From: Cheiracanthium punctorium
Lineage: Eukaryota; Arthropoda; Arachnida; Araneae; Cheiracanthiidae
Assembly (NCBI GenBank): GCA_038373885.1
Contig: JAWZYV010016944.1
Span: forward strand, 1,116,001 to 1,180,000
Length of the DNA: 64,000 nucleotides
Reading direction: 5' to 3'
The notes beneath the pieces were generated by a model. That model had not been told where the DNA came from. It did no database searches and was given only the letters and a program-made list of their open reading frames with translations. Numbering within the stretch: position 1 is the stretch's first letter; every line of letters begins with the position of its first letter. Below, piece after piece: positions 21,400 to 33,940 of the stretch. The translations under genes were made by a program, and so were the position numbers.

Positions 21400-21610
21400 A
21401 CCGATCATGGCCGAGTGGATAAGGGACTGAACATGGTAGACGGCCAAAGTGTGAAGGTCCAGAGCTCTGGCCTACCTCACGGCTGTCCATCTAACGGTCT
21501 GGAGTTTGTGGGCAGTTTTCTGCAGTGTAATGTGAATACGTGTTAGAACCCCTAAGAAAGTCCTCCACCCAATTAACCCCCACCCTCCAGGCAGATAGCA
21601 CCTTAACCAC
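21400..21610 (+). repeat. SINE type 1 (tRNA-derived), best copy
   Basis: The head ATCATGGCCGAGTGGATAAG is an A-box-like segment of a leucine/serine-type tRNA, and GGTCCAGAGCTCTGG is at the B-box position. The body (GGCTGTCCATCTAACGG, AATACGTGTTAGAACCCC) and tail (GGCAGATAGCACCTT) match the copies at 9400-9588 and 6640-6716. No A-rich tail is obvious. Confidence 0.75.
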
Positions 21611-21782
21611 AGAATCAAACTATACAATACTACACTATATTATTTGTTATATAAGTATTTGTATAAAAAAGTGACTTGAGAGTCCATAACAGTTTATATG
21701 TATACTTTTAATAGATGAGGTCTTCATTAGATACACTTTTAGAGAAAGTTAATGCTATTTCGTAAGATTAATTTTGATAGTA

Positions 21783-21870
21783 CAGTGGGGTCTTGACTTA
21801 CGCGAACGATGCGTTCCAAGACCCCTCGCATAAGGGAAGATTTCGCGTTATGAAATCGGGTATACATACG
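21783..21870. mobile_element. Possible pogo/Tigger-like terminal repeat fragment
   Basis: The text CAGTGGGGTCTTGACTTACG, then GCGTTCCAAGACCCC and TTTCGCGTTATG, resembles termini of pogo-like elements, which start CAGT and carry 'cttacg' repeats. It also folds on itself (GGGTCTTG with CAAGACCCC). No partner TIR was found, so the call is tentative. Confidence 0.35.
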
Positions 21871-22744
21871 ACTTTTTGAAACACACACACACAAAAACTT
21901 TATACATTTATAAACACTCCTCAAAACGTTTTAAACTATTCTTTAATTATATACTAAGACTTCGAACATAAATTAATGAAAAAAGCCACTTTTAGACTGG
22001 GACAGTTTGGGTACTTCCGCCTTTAGTGGTGCTGCGAGTAATGAAATACCGTTCGCTGATGGGCTCTATCTTCTTCAGTAGACAATACTTACCTGCACAT
22101 CCCGGCCTTCTGGTTTGCGCTTCTTACTGTTGGATAAAAATCTCGTCTTGTGGGCGAAGAGTCTCCGTTAGCTCTCAGACACGTTACTCGTGAAAAACTC
22201 CCCATTGTAAGTAATATCCCATTTGTGTAAGATAGATCACGTTTTTAAACACGTGTTCACTATATATTTCATTAATTGCTATTTATTTTTATAAATATAT
22301 TATATTTTCTATTGCGCATTTCCACCGATTGACACACCAACAAACAATACAGCAATTTTACATTTTTAAAATTATTCACCAAATGGAAAAAACTTTGAAC
22401 TTACATTAATTAGTTCGTGCACTGCTGATGCAATGGAAATTAAAATACCATGTTTTAAACATATAACGTAGTTATCTGTCTTGTATAAAAGATGTAAATG
22501 TTAGCAAATATTTTCTTCTCAAGAATGTTTTTATATTTGCATTTAATCTCTTCATGGAAAAGAAAATATTAACTCTAAAACGCCGTGATGTATTAGTTTT
22601 CATTTCAAAATCATTTATAAAAATAATACAAACATTACACACCAGTTTTCAATACCTGTAACTGTCATTTCCGTTTGATGTTTAAACCCTACAAGACCCA
22701 TAAAAATACTTCAACATTTTCACATTTTAAAATGCATTAATTCT

Positions 22745-23040
22745 CTTTCTTTTTCCCAAATAACTGTCAGAATAGATTTATAAGGTCGTTTTCTGTTCAC
22801 ATCCCACTTATTTTTAATATACTGGATGGTGGCTGAAGAACGAAATTTCACAACCTCTTAAAATATAGTGTGATGGGCTAGAATAACAGCTCATCGAATT
22901 TTAAAAAGTCTTTTTTGTGAACTGTGCTTAGGCAAATTTAAGAAGAATGGTAAAAGAAAAGCGTGAAATTGTAAATTGCAGTTTTAAAATCAATATCTTT
23001 CTGAATCAGTTTTTAAGCTCGCCACATCTTTCATCATTCT
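22745..23040 (+). repeat. Dispersed repeat family D, copy 1 (old)
   Basis: It aligns loosely with 32055-32400: AATAACTGTCA(G/A), TTTTTAATAT, (A)AATTTTAAAAAG, AACTGTGCTTA against AACAGTGCTTA, and a later GTAAATTG(C/G)A.TTTTAAAA. The class is unknown. Confidence 0.4.
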
Positions 23041-23759
23041 TTTGTTTTTCTGATATTTTTTCTATTCACTTTTACATGCATATAACTCATAAAGAATGAT
23101 AAAATGCTCTGTGCTGTTATAAAAACGTTTGAAAGAAAAAGTAATAAAGTTGTTTTTAGAAAAAACATTAGTTACGTAATGTATGTCTGAAGATAATCAA
23201 TTTTGCTATGTCAGAGCTAAGCCATGAAATTTAATAAGATAATTTAATTTGCAGTCTAATATTTAAACTCAGAGATTGAAAACAGAATAATTATAATAGT
23301 TATAGCTGAAACTTCTTTTGACAGTGATTGAGTGTTTTTCACAATTTTATTTAAATTAAGCAAGCCGAATTTGTAAAATTCCCTGAACTCAGGTATTTCT
23401 ATTTTGAAGCTTGCTCCTTAAAAGTATAAATTCAATTTGATAATGAAAGTAAAATATAAAATCTAAAAGCAAGGGCGTACTTTCATAAAAATATCTTACC
23501 TTACCAATTTTAAACTGCGGTATTTTTATGTCATCACTAAAAAAATAAAAGAATTATTTCCATGCATTTATTTACAAATTCGCTATGTGTCCTTTCAGGC
23601 GTTGTTTGTTTATGGAAATTCTTTCATACTACAAGACAAAGCACATTGTAAAGGCAAATACAACGGGCGCTACAAAAAATATTTGACGAAAGCAGGTGTA
23701 CACGTAATATATTTTATCTTTGTCAGGGCCGGATACGACTGATCACATGAGCCTGAGAA

Positions 23760-23935
23760 ATCTATGTAAAAGGTAGACCACTTACATTTTATTCTGAAAA
23801 AAACATACGCATTATTTTTTACGACGTACATGTGAATGGGCTGGTGCTCCATCCTGCTGGAACTACATTACCCCCCCGGAAGTATGGGGTGACGTCGTTA
23901 AACACATCTGGTAGCACCAGTTGCAAAAAAAAATG
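23760..23935 (-). pseudogene. Fragment of a mariner/Tc1-type transposase
   Basis: On the minus strand FQQDGAPAHSHVRRK is read around 23830-23880. This is the second catalytic Asp motif of mariner-type DDE enzymes. Upstream, in a neighbouring frame, LVLPDVFNDVTPYF resembles the segment that usually precedes it. Stops follow at once. No TIRs were seen. Confidence 0.5.
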
Positions 23936-24326
23936 AGGCAGTTTCCCCGTCAAGATGTTCCGACAGACGATAAGTATCCAAAGAGATGGTAGTAACAGAT
24001 TATTCTTACCAAAACATTCTTAGGTGTTGCTAAGTTCTGATCATTATGAAACACTTTTCGTGTTGATTTATATCTTCAAAATTCAGGTTGATTGAGACTA
24101 TAAAGAGCACCTTCACGCGAGAAGATACATTCAACCCTGGAGAGCACTTTTGGCTCTGTGTAGCGCCTTGCGCTTAAATTCAGACCTTGCTTTATGAAAA
24201 ATGCTTGTTTGTTAAAAATCAGTTTTTAAAAGTTCTGATCATTATGAAACACCTCTTATATAAAGTGTCGGCAAAACTTTGTATTATAAGTATGGTTTTC
24301 TCGACTACTTTTGAAATTGCCTCTTA

Positions 24327-24921
24327 CCCAAGCAACACAATAATCTTGTTTCAGTGTGAACTTTCAATGTCGTTTCTACATGATTTTGTTCAGTTTTCTC
24401 CACATTGTTTTAGCATGAACATTGATATAATATTGAAACAACATTGTTAAATCACAAGAGGAAAACAAAAAAAAGCAAGATTTTATTTCTTTCATGCAAA
24501 ATTATTAAAATCATACGGAAATTTAAGAAAAATAAAATTGTTGATAATTATCTACTTGAAAACATCATTTTAATTCGTATTTACTGTTGTAAAAAATGCA
24601 TTGTGACAATGCTATATTTTAATACGAATTAAAATGATGCTTTCGAGCAGTTAATTACCAACAATTTTATTTTTCGTAAATTTCCGTATGATTTTAATAA
24701 TTTTGCACGAAAGAAATAAAATCTTGTTTTTTTATTTGTTTTCCTCTTGTGATTTCACAATATTCTTTAAATATTATATCAATGTCCATGCTAAAACAAT
24801 GCGGAGAAAACTGAACAAAATCCTGTGGAAACGACATTGAAAATTCACATTGAAACAGCATTTTGCATGTTAGCATTTCACATTTAAACTTTATTGAAAC
24901 AACATTGTTGTGTTGCTTGGG
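24327..24921. mobile_element. Palindromic MITE, 595 bp, TA-flanked
   Basis: The left end CCCAAGCAACACAATAATCT and the right end ...TGTTGTGTTGCTTGGG are inverted, and the arms pair over most of the element. Shared blocks include TTTTGTTCAGTTTTCTCC, AAATTTCCGTATGATTTTAA and AATACGAATTAAAATGATG. A loop of about 39 nt lies at 24582-24620. TA stands at 24325-24326 and 24922-24923. No coding potential. It is probably moved by a Tc1/mariner-type transposase. The right arm has an extra ~30 bp. Confidence 0.85.
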
Positions 24922-25239
24922 TAGTATTTTACATGTAATATACTCCATTGAATAGCTACCACTACAATGAAGATCACTGATATTCGTTTCCCCAAATCCG
25001 TAAGATCCCTTTGTGAATAATGTAAATCAAAATAGCACAAGCATTTATTTCATATACTATATATCTATATAAATTGTTTATTTATTTTTACAGATACAAA
25101 TACCATAACAATTATTAGAATTCCTGGACTTCCTGTAACAAAATCCCATCCAAAAAATGCATTTCTATAGTTTCTTGAATCTTTTGTTATACGGCAGCTA
25201 TTTAAACGAAAAAGAGATCTAGTATTAGTCTTTAAAGAG

Positions 25240-25365
25240 GCAATAGAAAATGACATAAGAATGTAAAATTGGATCTTAAAACCACAAAGCAGAACTTTTT
25301 TTCCCATCAAGTATCAGGTTTTTATGCTATTAAGTTTATTTATTATTCAAATTGGGAGAATAAGT
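25240..25365 (+). repeat. Dispersed repeat family D, partial copy
   Basis: TGTAAAATTGGATCTTAAAA and the following CC.CAAAGCAGA.CTTTTTTTCC match GTAAATTGGATTTTAAAACC and CAATAACCAGAGCTTTTTTT at 32.3 kb. Confidence 0.45.
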
Positions 25366-27270
25366 AGAAAATTCACGACCAGTCTTACGAAACACAATGT
25401 GATATTTTGACGGTCATAAATTTCGATTATCTTAGTGAAAAAAAGAATTTACAAATCATTTTAGATTACTTTCCTGCAAAATGTTTTGATGATGTGTATT
25501 AAATTAATGGGAAATGATTCTAGTGAATATAAAAATGGTGCTCAGTTTTGTCTTTTATTATTATGTTTTGATATCAGCTTAAAATTGCAGTTAAAATTGT
25601 AAATCAAATTGATGCACTCAATTTTTATATGTTTTGCTAGTAAAAATTCTTTTTTAGAAGAACTGGTTTACTAAAATATTTACTTCATTAAATATGTGAC
25701 AATCACTGAATATAGAAATTTTTATTTTCAGAATCATCGGATTTCATAGTCTTGCTATCTTTGAAAAGAATTGCAGCAGTTTCGGTGTTTCTAAAATTTC
25801 TAACTACAAAATATTAGTAATTAAACATCTGAATGTAGCAATAACAAAAACTATTTACAATTAAATTTCAAGAGGCTTTAAACGATTTCATAAATGTCGC
25901 ATTTTGATGCAATTTTCATGTAAAAATATTCGAAATAAGGTAGGTAAAGACTTCGCTAAAGAAAAATTCCTCCCATTATTCAGAAAGTTACACTTTTTGA
26001 ATTTGTATACGACCCACGTATCAAAATATCCCCAGTTAGTAAAATGTGCCCCTTACACTAATGAGGCGATACACAAAATTTCATCTTTCATCATACAACG
26101 TAGATATATTTAAATAAGATCTGTGGCTATACATGACTTTCAATGTAAACGTTTCTTAGTAGAGTGCAAAAATTTATTTTCGATCGTAATTTCTTTACGA
26201 CCCTCGAAACGTGACCTTTAAGCGTGATTTTTTTTTTCCTTGCATTGCCATTGAAAAGTGGTTTAAGTCAGCATATATTTCTCGTTGACGCTTCTTAGAA
26301 TATAATTTTCAAGTTTTGTTCATCCCCTCATTGGTGTATGGGACACATTTTATTTATTGGGAATGTTTATGTACGGGGATCGTACACAAACTAAAAAATG
26401 TAACTTTTTTAAAACTAACAAAAGAAAGTTTTTTTTCTTAGCGTAATCTTTTATCGAACCTTATTTTGAACATTTTTCCAATTTACATATCCCACTATTC
26501 CCTAACAGCTAAAGAATTTAAACGTGTTGCCAGCTTTTTTTGGACGCCTTGCATATATTTGCTAACGTTGGTCAGCGAAATATTTTATTTATTTATTTTT
26601 TTTTTTTTTTTGCCATTTTGCAGATGGAAAATACTGTACTAATCTATGGACCGGGAAAAAAAATTATATGTGGGAAACTCTCATAGGTATTGATCTCAAT
26701 TTAACTTCTATGCAGAAGGAAAGTATCCACTGAATATTGATACCACTGGAAGCTGCAATAATAAACAATATATGAAATCAGTTTTGATTGTAAATTCAAA
26801 ATTGGATTCTCTCTGTACATTTTAAATCCTAATTTTGCCTATTGTAACCTCTTTTAGCTCTACGTAATAATTTCACTACCCACCATGTTGATTGAGGCTG
26901 GATTTCGATAGGAATTCATGATATGTCATTCCCATAACTCATCTTTGGGAAATTTTAATTAATTTTTTTTCTTTATTTGTTTTTTAGATAAATTTCTTAG
27001 TATTATATTTGCCTTATAAATAATGAATTTAATTTCAACAAAATGCTAAAAAGTGACAAACTGACATTAGACTCTATGTCATACTTTTCTAGTAAGTAAT
27101 TTTTAGAAGTTACAATTTTTTCTGAGAATCCAAAATACATTTATCTGCCAAAATTTGGATAATGTAATGAAGATGGTTTTGGTCTAAAAAGTTAAAATGG
27201 ATGCGTGATTAGTAAAACATTTATAAAATGAGTTATTATTAGACAAAGCATTATAGCTATTGTCACTTCA
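25366..27270. other. No gene recognised; AT-rich
   Basis: A T run lies at 26598-26611. The 69-codon frame at 25904-26113 has no recognisable motif. Confidence 0.5.
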
Positions 27271-27274
27271 ACAT

Positions 27275-27620
27275 TCAATCTGTAAAATGATAGTTTAGAT
27301 AATTAAACATGGTTCGGTTTCCATTAGAACACCGAACGTGAAGCAGCACCAGCAGGGGCAGTGCTTTGAAAGGTGAACTCCTCTCTCGACTGAGTATGCT
27401 GTGGACTGTAAGCTTAAAGGCGTTAGTGCACGTAAAATATGCCGTTAGTTTAATGCCCTCCGTGTTCAAATAATACCACTGGGGTGCCAATCCAATGCTA
27501 GATAACTTATCTGGAATTGGTTACAAATTAGGAGACCACTCTCAGTGGTCCCTCGTAATGAAATGACCAACTTCGTTCCTCGTAGCGGTCAAGCCTACAG
27601 CAGTGGCGGCTGATGGGTTA
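27275..27620. other. GC-richer fragment, probably a repeat
   Basis: This block has more G+C than its flanks and a 71-codon minus-strand frame (27275-27490) without known motifs. At 27609 CAGTGGCGGCTGATGG resembles the start of the G-rich elements at 12.4 and 50.3 kb for only nine bases. Unclassified. Confidence 0.3.
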
Positions 27621-28790
27621 TATAAATGCAGGTTCACAAAACAAATTCCGAAAATTAAATATGCAGATACTGCGCAACTTACATGTTGAAATATATTTGC
27701 GTTTTCAGTGGTTAAAGGAAAACAATGCGTGCAACTTTTTAAAAAATAATTTCTAGTCTTACATTTCGCCATCTGGCTAAGTTTTAACAAATGCGTTTGC
27801 TTGAGTAATATTATTTAAATTTTTCTTTCCAATGATGAAAAATGCCATTGCATTAGCTCCGAAACACTTATTTTACTGATATCTTAATTATTTATACTAG
27901 TTCGTAAAAAATATTGTACTCAAAAATGATAGAAGTAAAGAAAACAATAAGAAAATGAAAAAAAAAAGAATAAGATTAACAGACCAATGGAGAATTTGGG
28001 AGATAACCGCAAAAAAGTGGTCCTTGCACAGACTGAAAATGTGTGAACGGAATGATATCAGCAGCGCCCAGCCACTCCCGCTACTCTCTCCGCTTCTGTT
28101 CTCAGAGACCGATTCAGGAGGCCATTTCTAAGATCGCACGTGCAATCGAGGAAAAAGCCTGATGTTTTCAGCTGTGGTAACCTACAATACAGTGCGTTAG
28201 CTATGATGAGCTAATTTAATAATATTGGGGGGGAGGGGGGAGAAAAACTCGCATTTTAAATTCACAAAAATCTAGAAGTGTACTTAATATTTTTTTATAT
28301 AATTTGTTAATGTGTTTATTTTGTATATTTTCCTTTCGGGGTTCATGTGCTCATGTGCTCAAATAGAGGAGCCGTTGTCCGCTGACCTCGCCATTAGAAC
28401 GAAAAAAATATTTAGAGCTGAACGTTTCATATCACGATGGTATTTAAAATTAAAATTTATAAAATTTTAAAATTTGCATTGCATACTGTGAATAGAATTA
28501 GAATTAATCTTTTGAGGGTCTCTTCGCTCATTTCAATGTTTATTCAAGCCTATATTTAGTTTATATGTTTTATTATAGAATAAGAGGGTAAGTGAGACAG
28601 CTTTCTAGCGTAAGTTGACTTAGTACTACGCCTGTACTAAGAGACACAAGAACTTTTTTTTAAAACAGTATTACAACGGTTGCCTTTCTGAACATGGAAA
28701 CATTTGTCAACTATCAGAAGTTTTGATTGTGAACAAAAGATAATAAATAAATTCAGTCAAGGTGGCCTACTGGACCCTTTCGTGGGGTAA
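27621..28790. other. No gene recognised
   Basis: AT-rich, with a G-rich run at 28226-28240 and a GC-richer patch at 28060-28160. No family similarity was seen. Confidence 0.45.
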
Positions 28791-28791
28791 T

Positions 28792-29037
28792 TGGACCACC
28801 AGTCAATAATTTTCAACGGGATAATAGTGGAATTCGGGCCGCTAGATGGGTAAAGGCAGACATTATTTCAATCTTAGGGAAGGGGATTTGTTGGTTGATT
28901 AAGGATATTCAGTCCCCAGTTATCCCACAATGGGAACGGGGAGTACAATGGGCCACTAGTCCATATTTTTCAACGGGCTAATGGTAGAATTTTAGTCTGG
29001 TAAGTGTATAAAGGTAGATATATTTTTTTTAAATCTT
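28792..29037 (+). repeat. Diverged tandem duplication (~157-bp spacing)
   Basis: GGACCACCAGTCAATAATTT...TTCAACGGGATAATAGTGG (28792-28876) is repeated as GGCCACTAGTCCATATTTTT...CAACGGGCTAATGGTAG (28949-29037). Both continue into TAAAGG(C/T)AGA.AT.TTT and AATCTT. Confidence 0.65.
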
Positions 29038-29354
29038 GCGGCAGAATCGTTTGTTTATTTGATGTGGTTTCTTAGTAACTTTTCTCTTTTTTTCCCAGAT
29101 GTCAATACTATTTTATCCAGATGCCAATACTATAGAAACCCAACGGCAGAAAATGCATTTATTTTTATTTATTTTTTAATTCAAGAACATGTAAATTCAA
29201 TTATTTAGTGTCACAAAATATTTTAACATGAAAAAGATATCGATGAATGTTAAGTTTACAGTTACATGAAAAGAATATCTAAAAATATGAAACAGTGTAT
29301 GGCAGGTCAAAAATATTCATTTTTTTATCTGTTCATAATTCACCGTTAATAGAA

Positions 29355-29500
29355 CTAGTTGAACGTTTCACCATACAGTGGAGTTAAATTAGCTGCATCC
29401 GTTTAAGCTGCCATGATTCGGTTCCACTGATAAATTTGAGCCCCAAATCATGGTTCAACGTTTCTCCATGGAAAGGTTGCAGCTAATTCAGCTCCTTTGA
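29355..29500. repeat. Small palindromic repeat
   Basis: GTGGAGTTAAATTAGCTGCA pairs with the inverse of TGCAGCTAATTCAGCTCC, and inside it CCATGATTCGG pairs with CCAAATCATGG. GAACGTTTCACCAT and CAACGTTTCTCCAT also form a direct repeat. It may be a decayed MITE. Confidence 0.55.
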
Positions 29501-32050
29501 ATGATGAAATGTTAATTACTTTTATTAAACAGTGTTGGCTAATGTTATTAAAAAGTACCTATAAGATTATTACGTATATTAAAAAGAAATTCAAATGTAC
29601 TGCATTTAGGAACATCAGCCGGAATTATCTGAAACAAAAACGTATGATGTTTATTTGAAAGTGTTTGTTCACTTAGATTTTATACAATATCTACTAAGGT
29701 ATAGGTTAAAAGTATAGTATAAGTGGACTTTATTTCGTTTTGAGCCAACCCTACAAGGGTCATTTTTTTTTCTGTGTCTGAAATAAATATATGTGATAAT
29801 GTTAGTGATTATTATTTGGAGAAAAATAGTTTTAAAAATAAAAACCTAATATCTTACAAGAAAATCACCTTTTTTATTTCCGTTTTGTATGCGGTATACT
29901 GGGCCTTAGCTGTAGTTTTTTGGTATTTATTTTGAAGTTTTAGTATTCAAATCATTCCTTGGTAGGACGAACTACAACACACAGTCATTTTTTCTGGGTC
30001 AAAACTCTTTGCTAACTATTTTTTTGTTAATAAACAAAACCATATTCGAAAGATCACTGTTTAAATTTCAATCAGTTTTGGAAAAAATATGAACTGTAAT
30101 GACATCTACGCGAAATAGCCTGTATTATTGTCGTTGCTATCTATATATAAATACTCTTAAAAACCGACAGATGTCAATACTATAGTATTTTATAGACGTA
30201 GAGGAATATTTAAGTGGTTGTTCCACATATGGTATCAGGTGTGATTTGTAGGGTTAAGTGGGCCATACATTATCCACTTGCCCCACTTTCTATGAAAAAA
30301 ATATTAGAAGTCGAATTTTTGAAAAATCGCTTACAACTTTCACAAAACTTAAGTTATGTCATAATGTTTTCCAAGCGTTGTGGAATAGATATGTAGAAAC
30401 AATGTAGCAGGCCATCTATACTGAAATAAATGGGGAAAATTAAGAAGGGGGATTGACCCACTTCTCCCATTTGCTCGCTTACCCAACATTACCCTAAATT
30501 GCTACATTTTGTTTTTCGAGAATACTCCTAGTATTTTTTTACTAAAGTGTAATTTGAGTAACGATCTATATTTTCGTCCTTCATAATCAGCATTCTTTGC
30601 ATAATTTTCGCTTATAGGGTTCTCTTATTTTAATGAGCGGCTTTCTTTTAATCCACGGGAGACGTATGAAAGTATGGAAATTTAAACTTTGGTTCAATTT
30701 CGTGATCGAATATAATTTACAAATTGCATAACACAATAACCTTAGGACGTGGTGCTCAAATAAACAGTCAACTTAGAGCAGCTTATTTAAAACATTTAAA
30801 AATATCACTTAACGGTGGCTGAGAGCATAGCTAAAATTGCGTACTTTGATGTAGGACAAATTAAAGTGGGATTATGTAGGCAAATTAAAGGAAGAGATAA
30901 ATAGTGACCAGCAAAAAACTTATTATCCTATAAAGAGATAGTAGTGGAGTCTTGAAACTTCTAATGCAAAGTAAATGTTAATTTAGTAAACGAAAGTAAA
31001 GTAATTTAGAGACTTCGCTGGGAAACAAATGTGATAAAGGAGAGTGACTTTAACAATATATGGGGGGTAGGGGGCAGTTTCAGAAAGTATTTATCGAAAT
31101 GGTGATAGGACCTATTTTAATAAAAATTAAAACGGTCATTCAAATTAGAAGTGTTAAGTTTTAGAAGGAAAGGCACGACTGACCGTAAAATAAGGATAAA
31201 ATCAATTATAAAGTAACTTACTGGCAAACATCAAGTGCCACCCAAATAGAACAATGATGTTTAAATTAGATACTCAAAATTACTAATTACATGAATCTCA
31301 TAATTTATGAGAAAATTGGATTTTAAAGTACTTTAAAAAATTAGATTGTGATTAAAAACAAATTTTAAAGCGAAATTTACAAATGTTTAGCTGGTCTGAA
31401 ATGGAAACGGGAAATCATACTGAAGAACGTAATTAGTTTGTTTTTGTACGATTGCAACAAGAAAATGAATATTTTCAAAGAATTTCTTTTTTTAAATAGA
31501 GAAAGAGAGAACAAACTGGATAAATTCCATGAGTATCAATAATTATTTTAAAACTTAGTAAAATTTAGAAAAACACACAAAAATAACATTTAATTTAGAA
31601 GTATAAATCTGCGTCACCATATGTAAGACAATGGAAGACAAATTTTCACAAGCACCACCAAATGTAGTTCTTATAGGCAGCGGCTACAGCGTGCACCTGA
31701 TGAGAACCTAACCAAAATCAATATTAGTGTAAGCTCGTAAGCTAGCATTTAACAGCGAGTTCAGTTTAGAGTGATACTTGCTATACCAGTAATATAAACT
31801 CACAAAAAAGCATATTTAAATTCTAAATATTTGAAATTTGATTGAAATCTACCATTTAGATTTAGACTTACACTACTGTTACAAAAGTAAAGATTTTAAA
31901 AATTCAGTGCTAGGTTTATCTACCTCACATAAAAACGCGACATTAATTTTATATAAATTTGAAAATATCATTTTTCTTTTTTCTACTAAAGTTCTTCATT
32001 CAAAAAAGAAAAAAAAATGTTAAAAGCAATTGCTCTTCTTCCATGATGCT
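29501..32050. other. No gene recognised; AT-rich
   Basis: Short frames at 30214-30396 and 31838-32023 have no recognisable motif. Confidence 0.5.
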
Positions 32051-32054
32051 AAGA

Positions 32055-32400
32055 CTTTTTCGCAAATAACTGTCAAAGTAAATTTATATGATTATTCAAA
32101 TTTTGTTCTCAGCTCATTTTTAATATCGAAGTCGGTGGCAATAAAAAGAAAATTCGGGCTCTTAAAAATATGATATAATGTGCTGCCGTGCCTGTTTATC
32201 AAATTTTAAAAAGATGAGGTTGACTTTTTTTCTTAACTTTTTGCTGAACAGTGCTTAACTCAAATCCAAGGACAAAGACTTGAAAAAGAAAAGCATAAAA
32301 GAGGTAAATTGGATTTTAAAACCAATAACCAGAGCTTTTTTTCCAGTCATTAAATATCAAACTTTTTGCATTATTTATATTTATTTTCCATCGATTTTTA
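32055..32400 (+). repeat. Dispersed repeat family D, copy 3
   Basis: Aligned by eye with 22745-23040 and, for its right third, with 25240-25365. Old and without a reading frame. Confidence 0.45.
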
Positions 32401-33410
32401 ATAGTGTGATTTAAGCTCAATCCTAATTTCACAAAAAGAGTGCTATGTACTGGTTCTGCGTGGTTTAAAGACCTGAAGTACAAAATGCAGGTTTCTGTCG
32501 AAGTTTGGATTATTTTTAAAATGGAAGTTTTTAAATGAGCAATGATGTAAATTTAAAACTTTTTTATTTAATATGTCAAAGTTTGAAATTTTAAGGAGGT
32601 TACATAAAATATATTAACTCATCTCTATATGTAGAAACAAATTCAATTACCTGAACACAAGTCAATAATGCCGTCTTTAAGCCGTGCATTATTTTATTTT
32701 GCTACTCTTAAAGAATATCTGTGCAATTAAAGAATTAATTTCCTAAGAAAACTGTAAACAAATAAATCAGCTACTTTTCTTTCTTAACTAAATTGTAAAA
32801 CAATGACAGACGCAATTAATACTCTTAATGTAAATTGTATGACAGTGCTTATTTAAATTCACTCTTTTCAAAATTTTTTACAGATTTTTTCTTTTCCTAT
32901 GCTAAAACTATCTAACTTATTCCAAATAAATTTGTACGAGACCTATTGAGATACTTTCTGCACATATAATAAGATGAGCTTTAACCTGGATTGTTTATTG
33001 AAGAAAAGTACTGATTGACCTGGATTTACCTGGATTGACTTGAAGAAAAAAAATGTCGAAAACACATTTCAAGACGAATTAATATTTTTAAATCTCCTAA
33101 TTTAATTAGTACACTCGAAAACGAAAATGGTGACTAGTATATGAATGAAGGGAAAGCCACATCATTCAACCTCTTGCTGTATTTAAACCCTACAATGTAG
33201 GAAGTCACTTTTTTTAGCCAAAATTTTTTAGAAGAGTATTTACTTTTTTTTTCAATTATTGAGGTATAAATTTCTAATCTCTTATTCGGAACAAGATTGA
33301 TTGCTTACTTATAGAGGTTGATTTGTTTGCCTGACATTTCACTCATAAAAACACACTATTTTGATTTCAGAGTATACCTCTCTCATGTGTTTGTGAATGT
33401 GAGTAATCTG

Positions 33411-33940
33411 TAACATATTTAACAAACGCTTCTTTGCAAAGCTACCGTATTTGCCAAACAAAGGAAGGCTTAGACCTAAGCTCATGTAACACAAATCAGT
33501 ACTTTTCTGTCAAAATTCACATCGGCTTCTTTTTTATTAAAGAAGTTTATGCATTTCACTCGATATCTCCTACAAAAGAAAATGCTCTACCCCGTTTTAA
33601 CGATTAGCTACATAAGCGGCCTCTAGCGACGCATAGCGACGAATCGTTATGCAATCTACAACTAGCAAAACAGAGCAGAACATAAACTTAATGATTACGA
33701 GTCCCAGCGCCAAATTTCGTTTAGCTCTTTTCGAATACGTCGATGACCGTCCTGTGTCCAAGTCCGTGGTAATCAGCAACATATTTAATAAACGCTACCT
33801 TCAAAAGTTACCATATTTGCCAAACGAAGGAAGGCATAAGCTCATGTAACACAAATCATTACTTTTCTGTCAAAACTCATACTAATGTGTTCCTGTTTTA
33901 TGAAGTTTATGCAATTTGATCGATATCTCCTACAAAACGA
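33411..33940 (+). repeat. Direct repeat pair around a GC-richer segment
   Basis: Unit 1 (33411-33579) and unit 2 (33779-33940) share TTTGCCAAAC(A/G)AAGGAAGGC, AAGCTCATGTAACACAAATC, TTACTTTTCTGTCAAAA and CGATATCTCCTACAAAA. The 200 bp between them (33580-33778) is GC-richer, with short frames on both strands (33649-33849 plus, 33597-33782 minus) that I do not recognise. A tandem duplication or two related element ends would explain it. Confidence 0.7.

Noticed and set aside
33411..33940. CRISPR-like spaced repeats
   Set aside because: Only two long units in a eukaryotic, transposon-rich context; a tandem duplication explains it.
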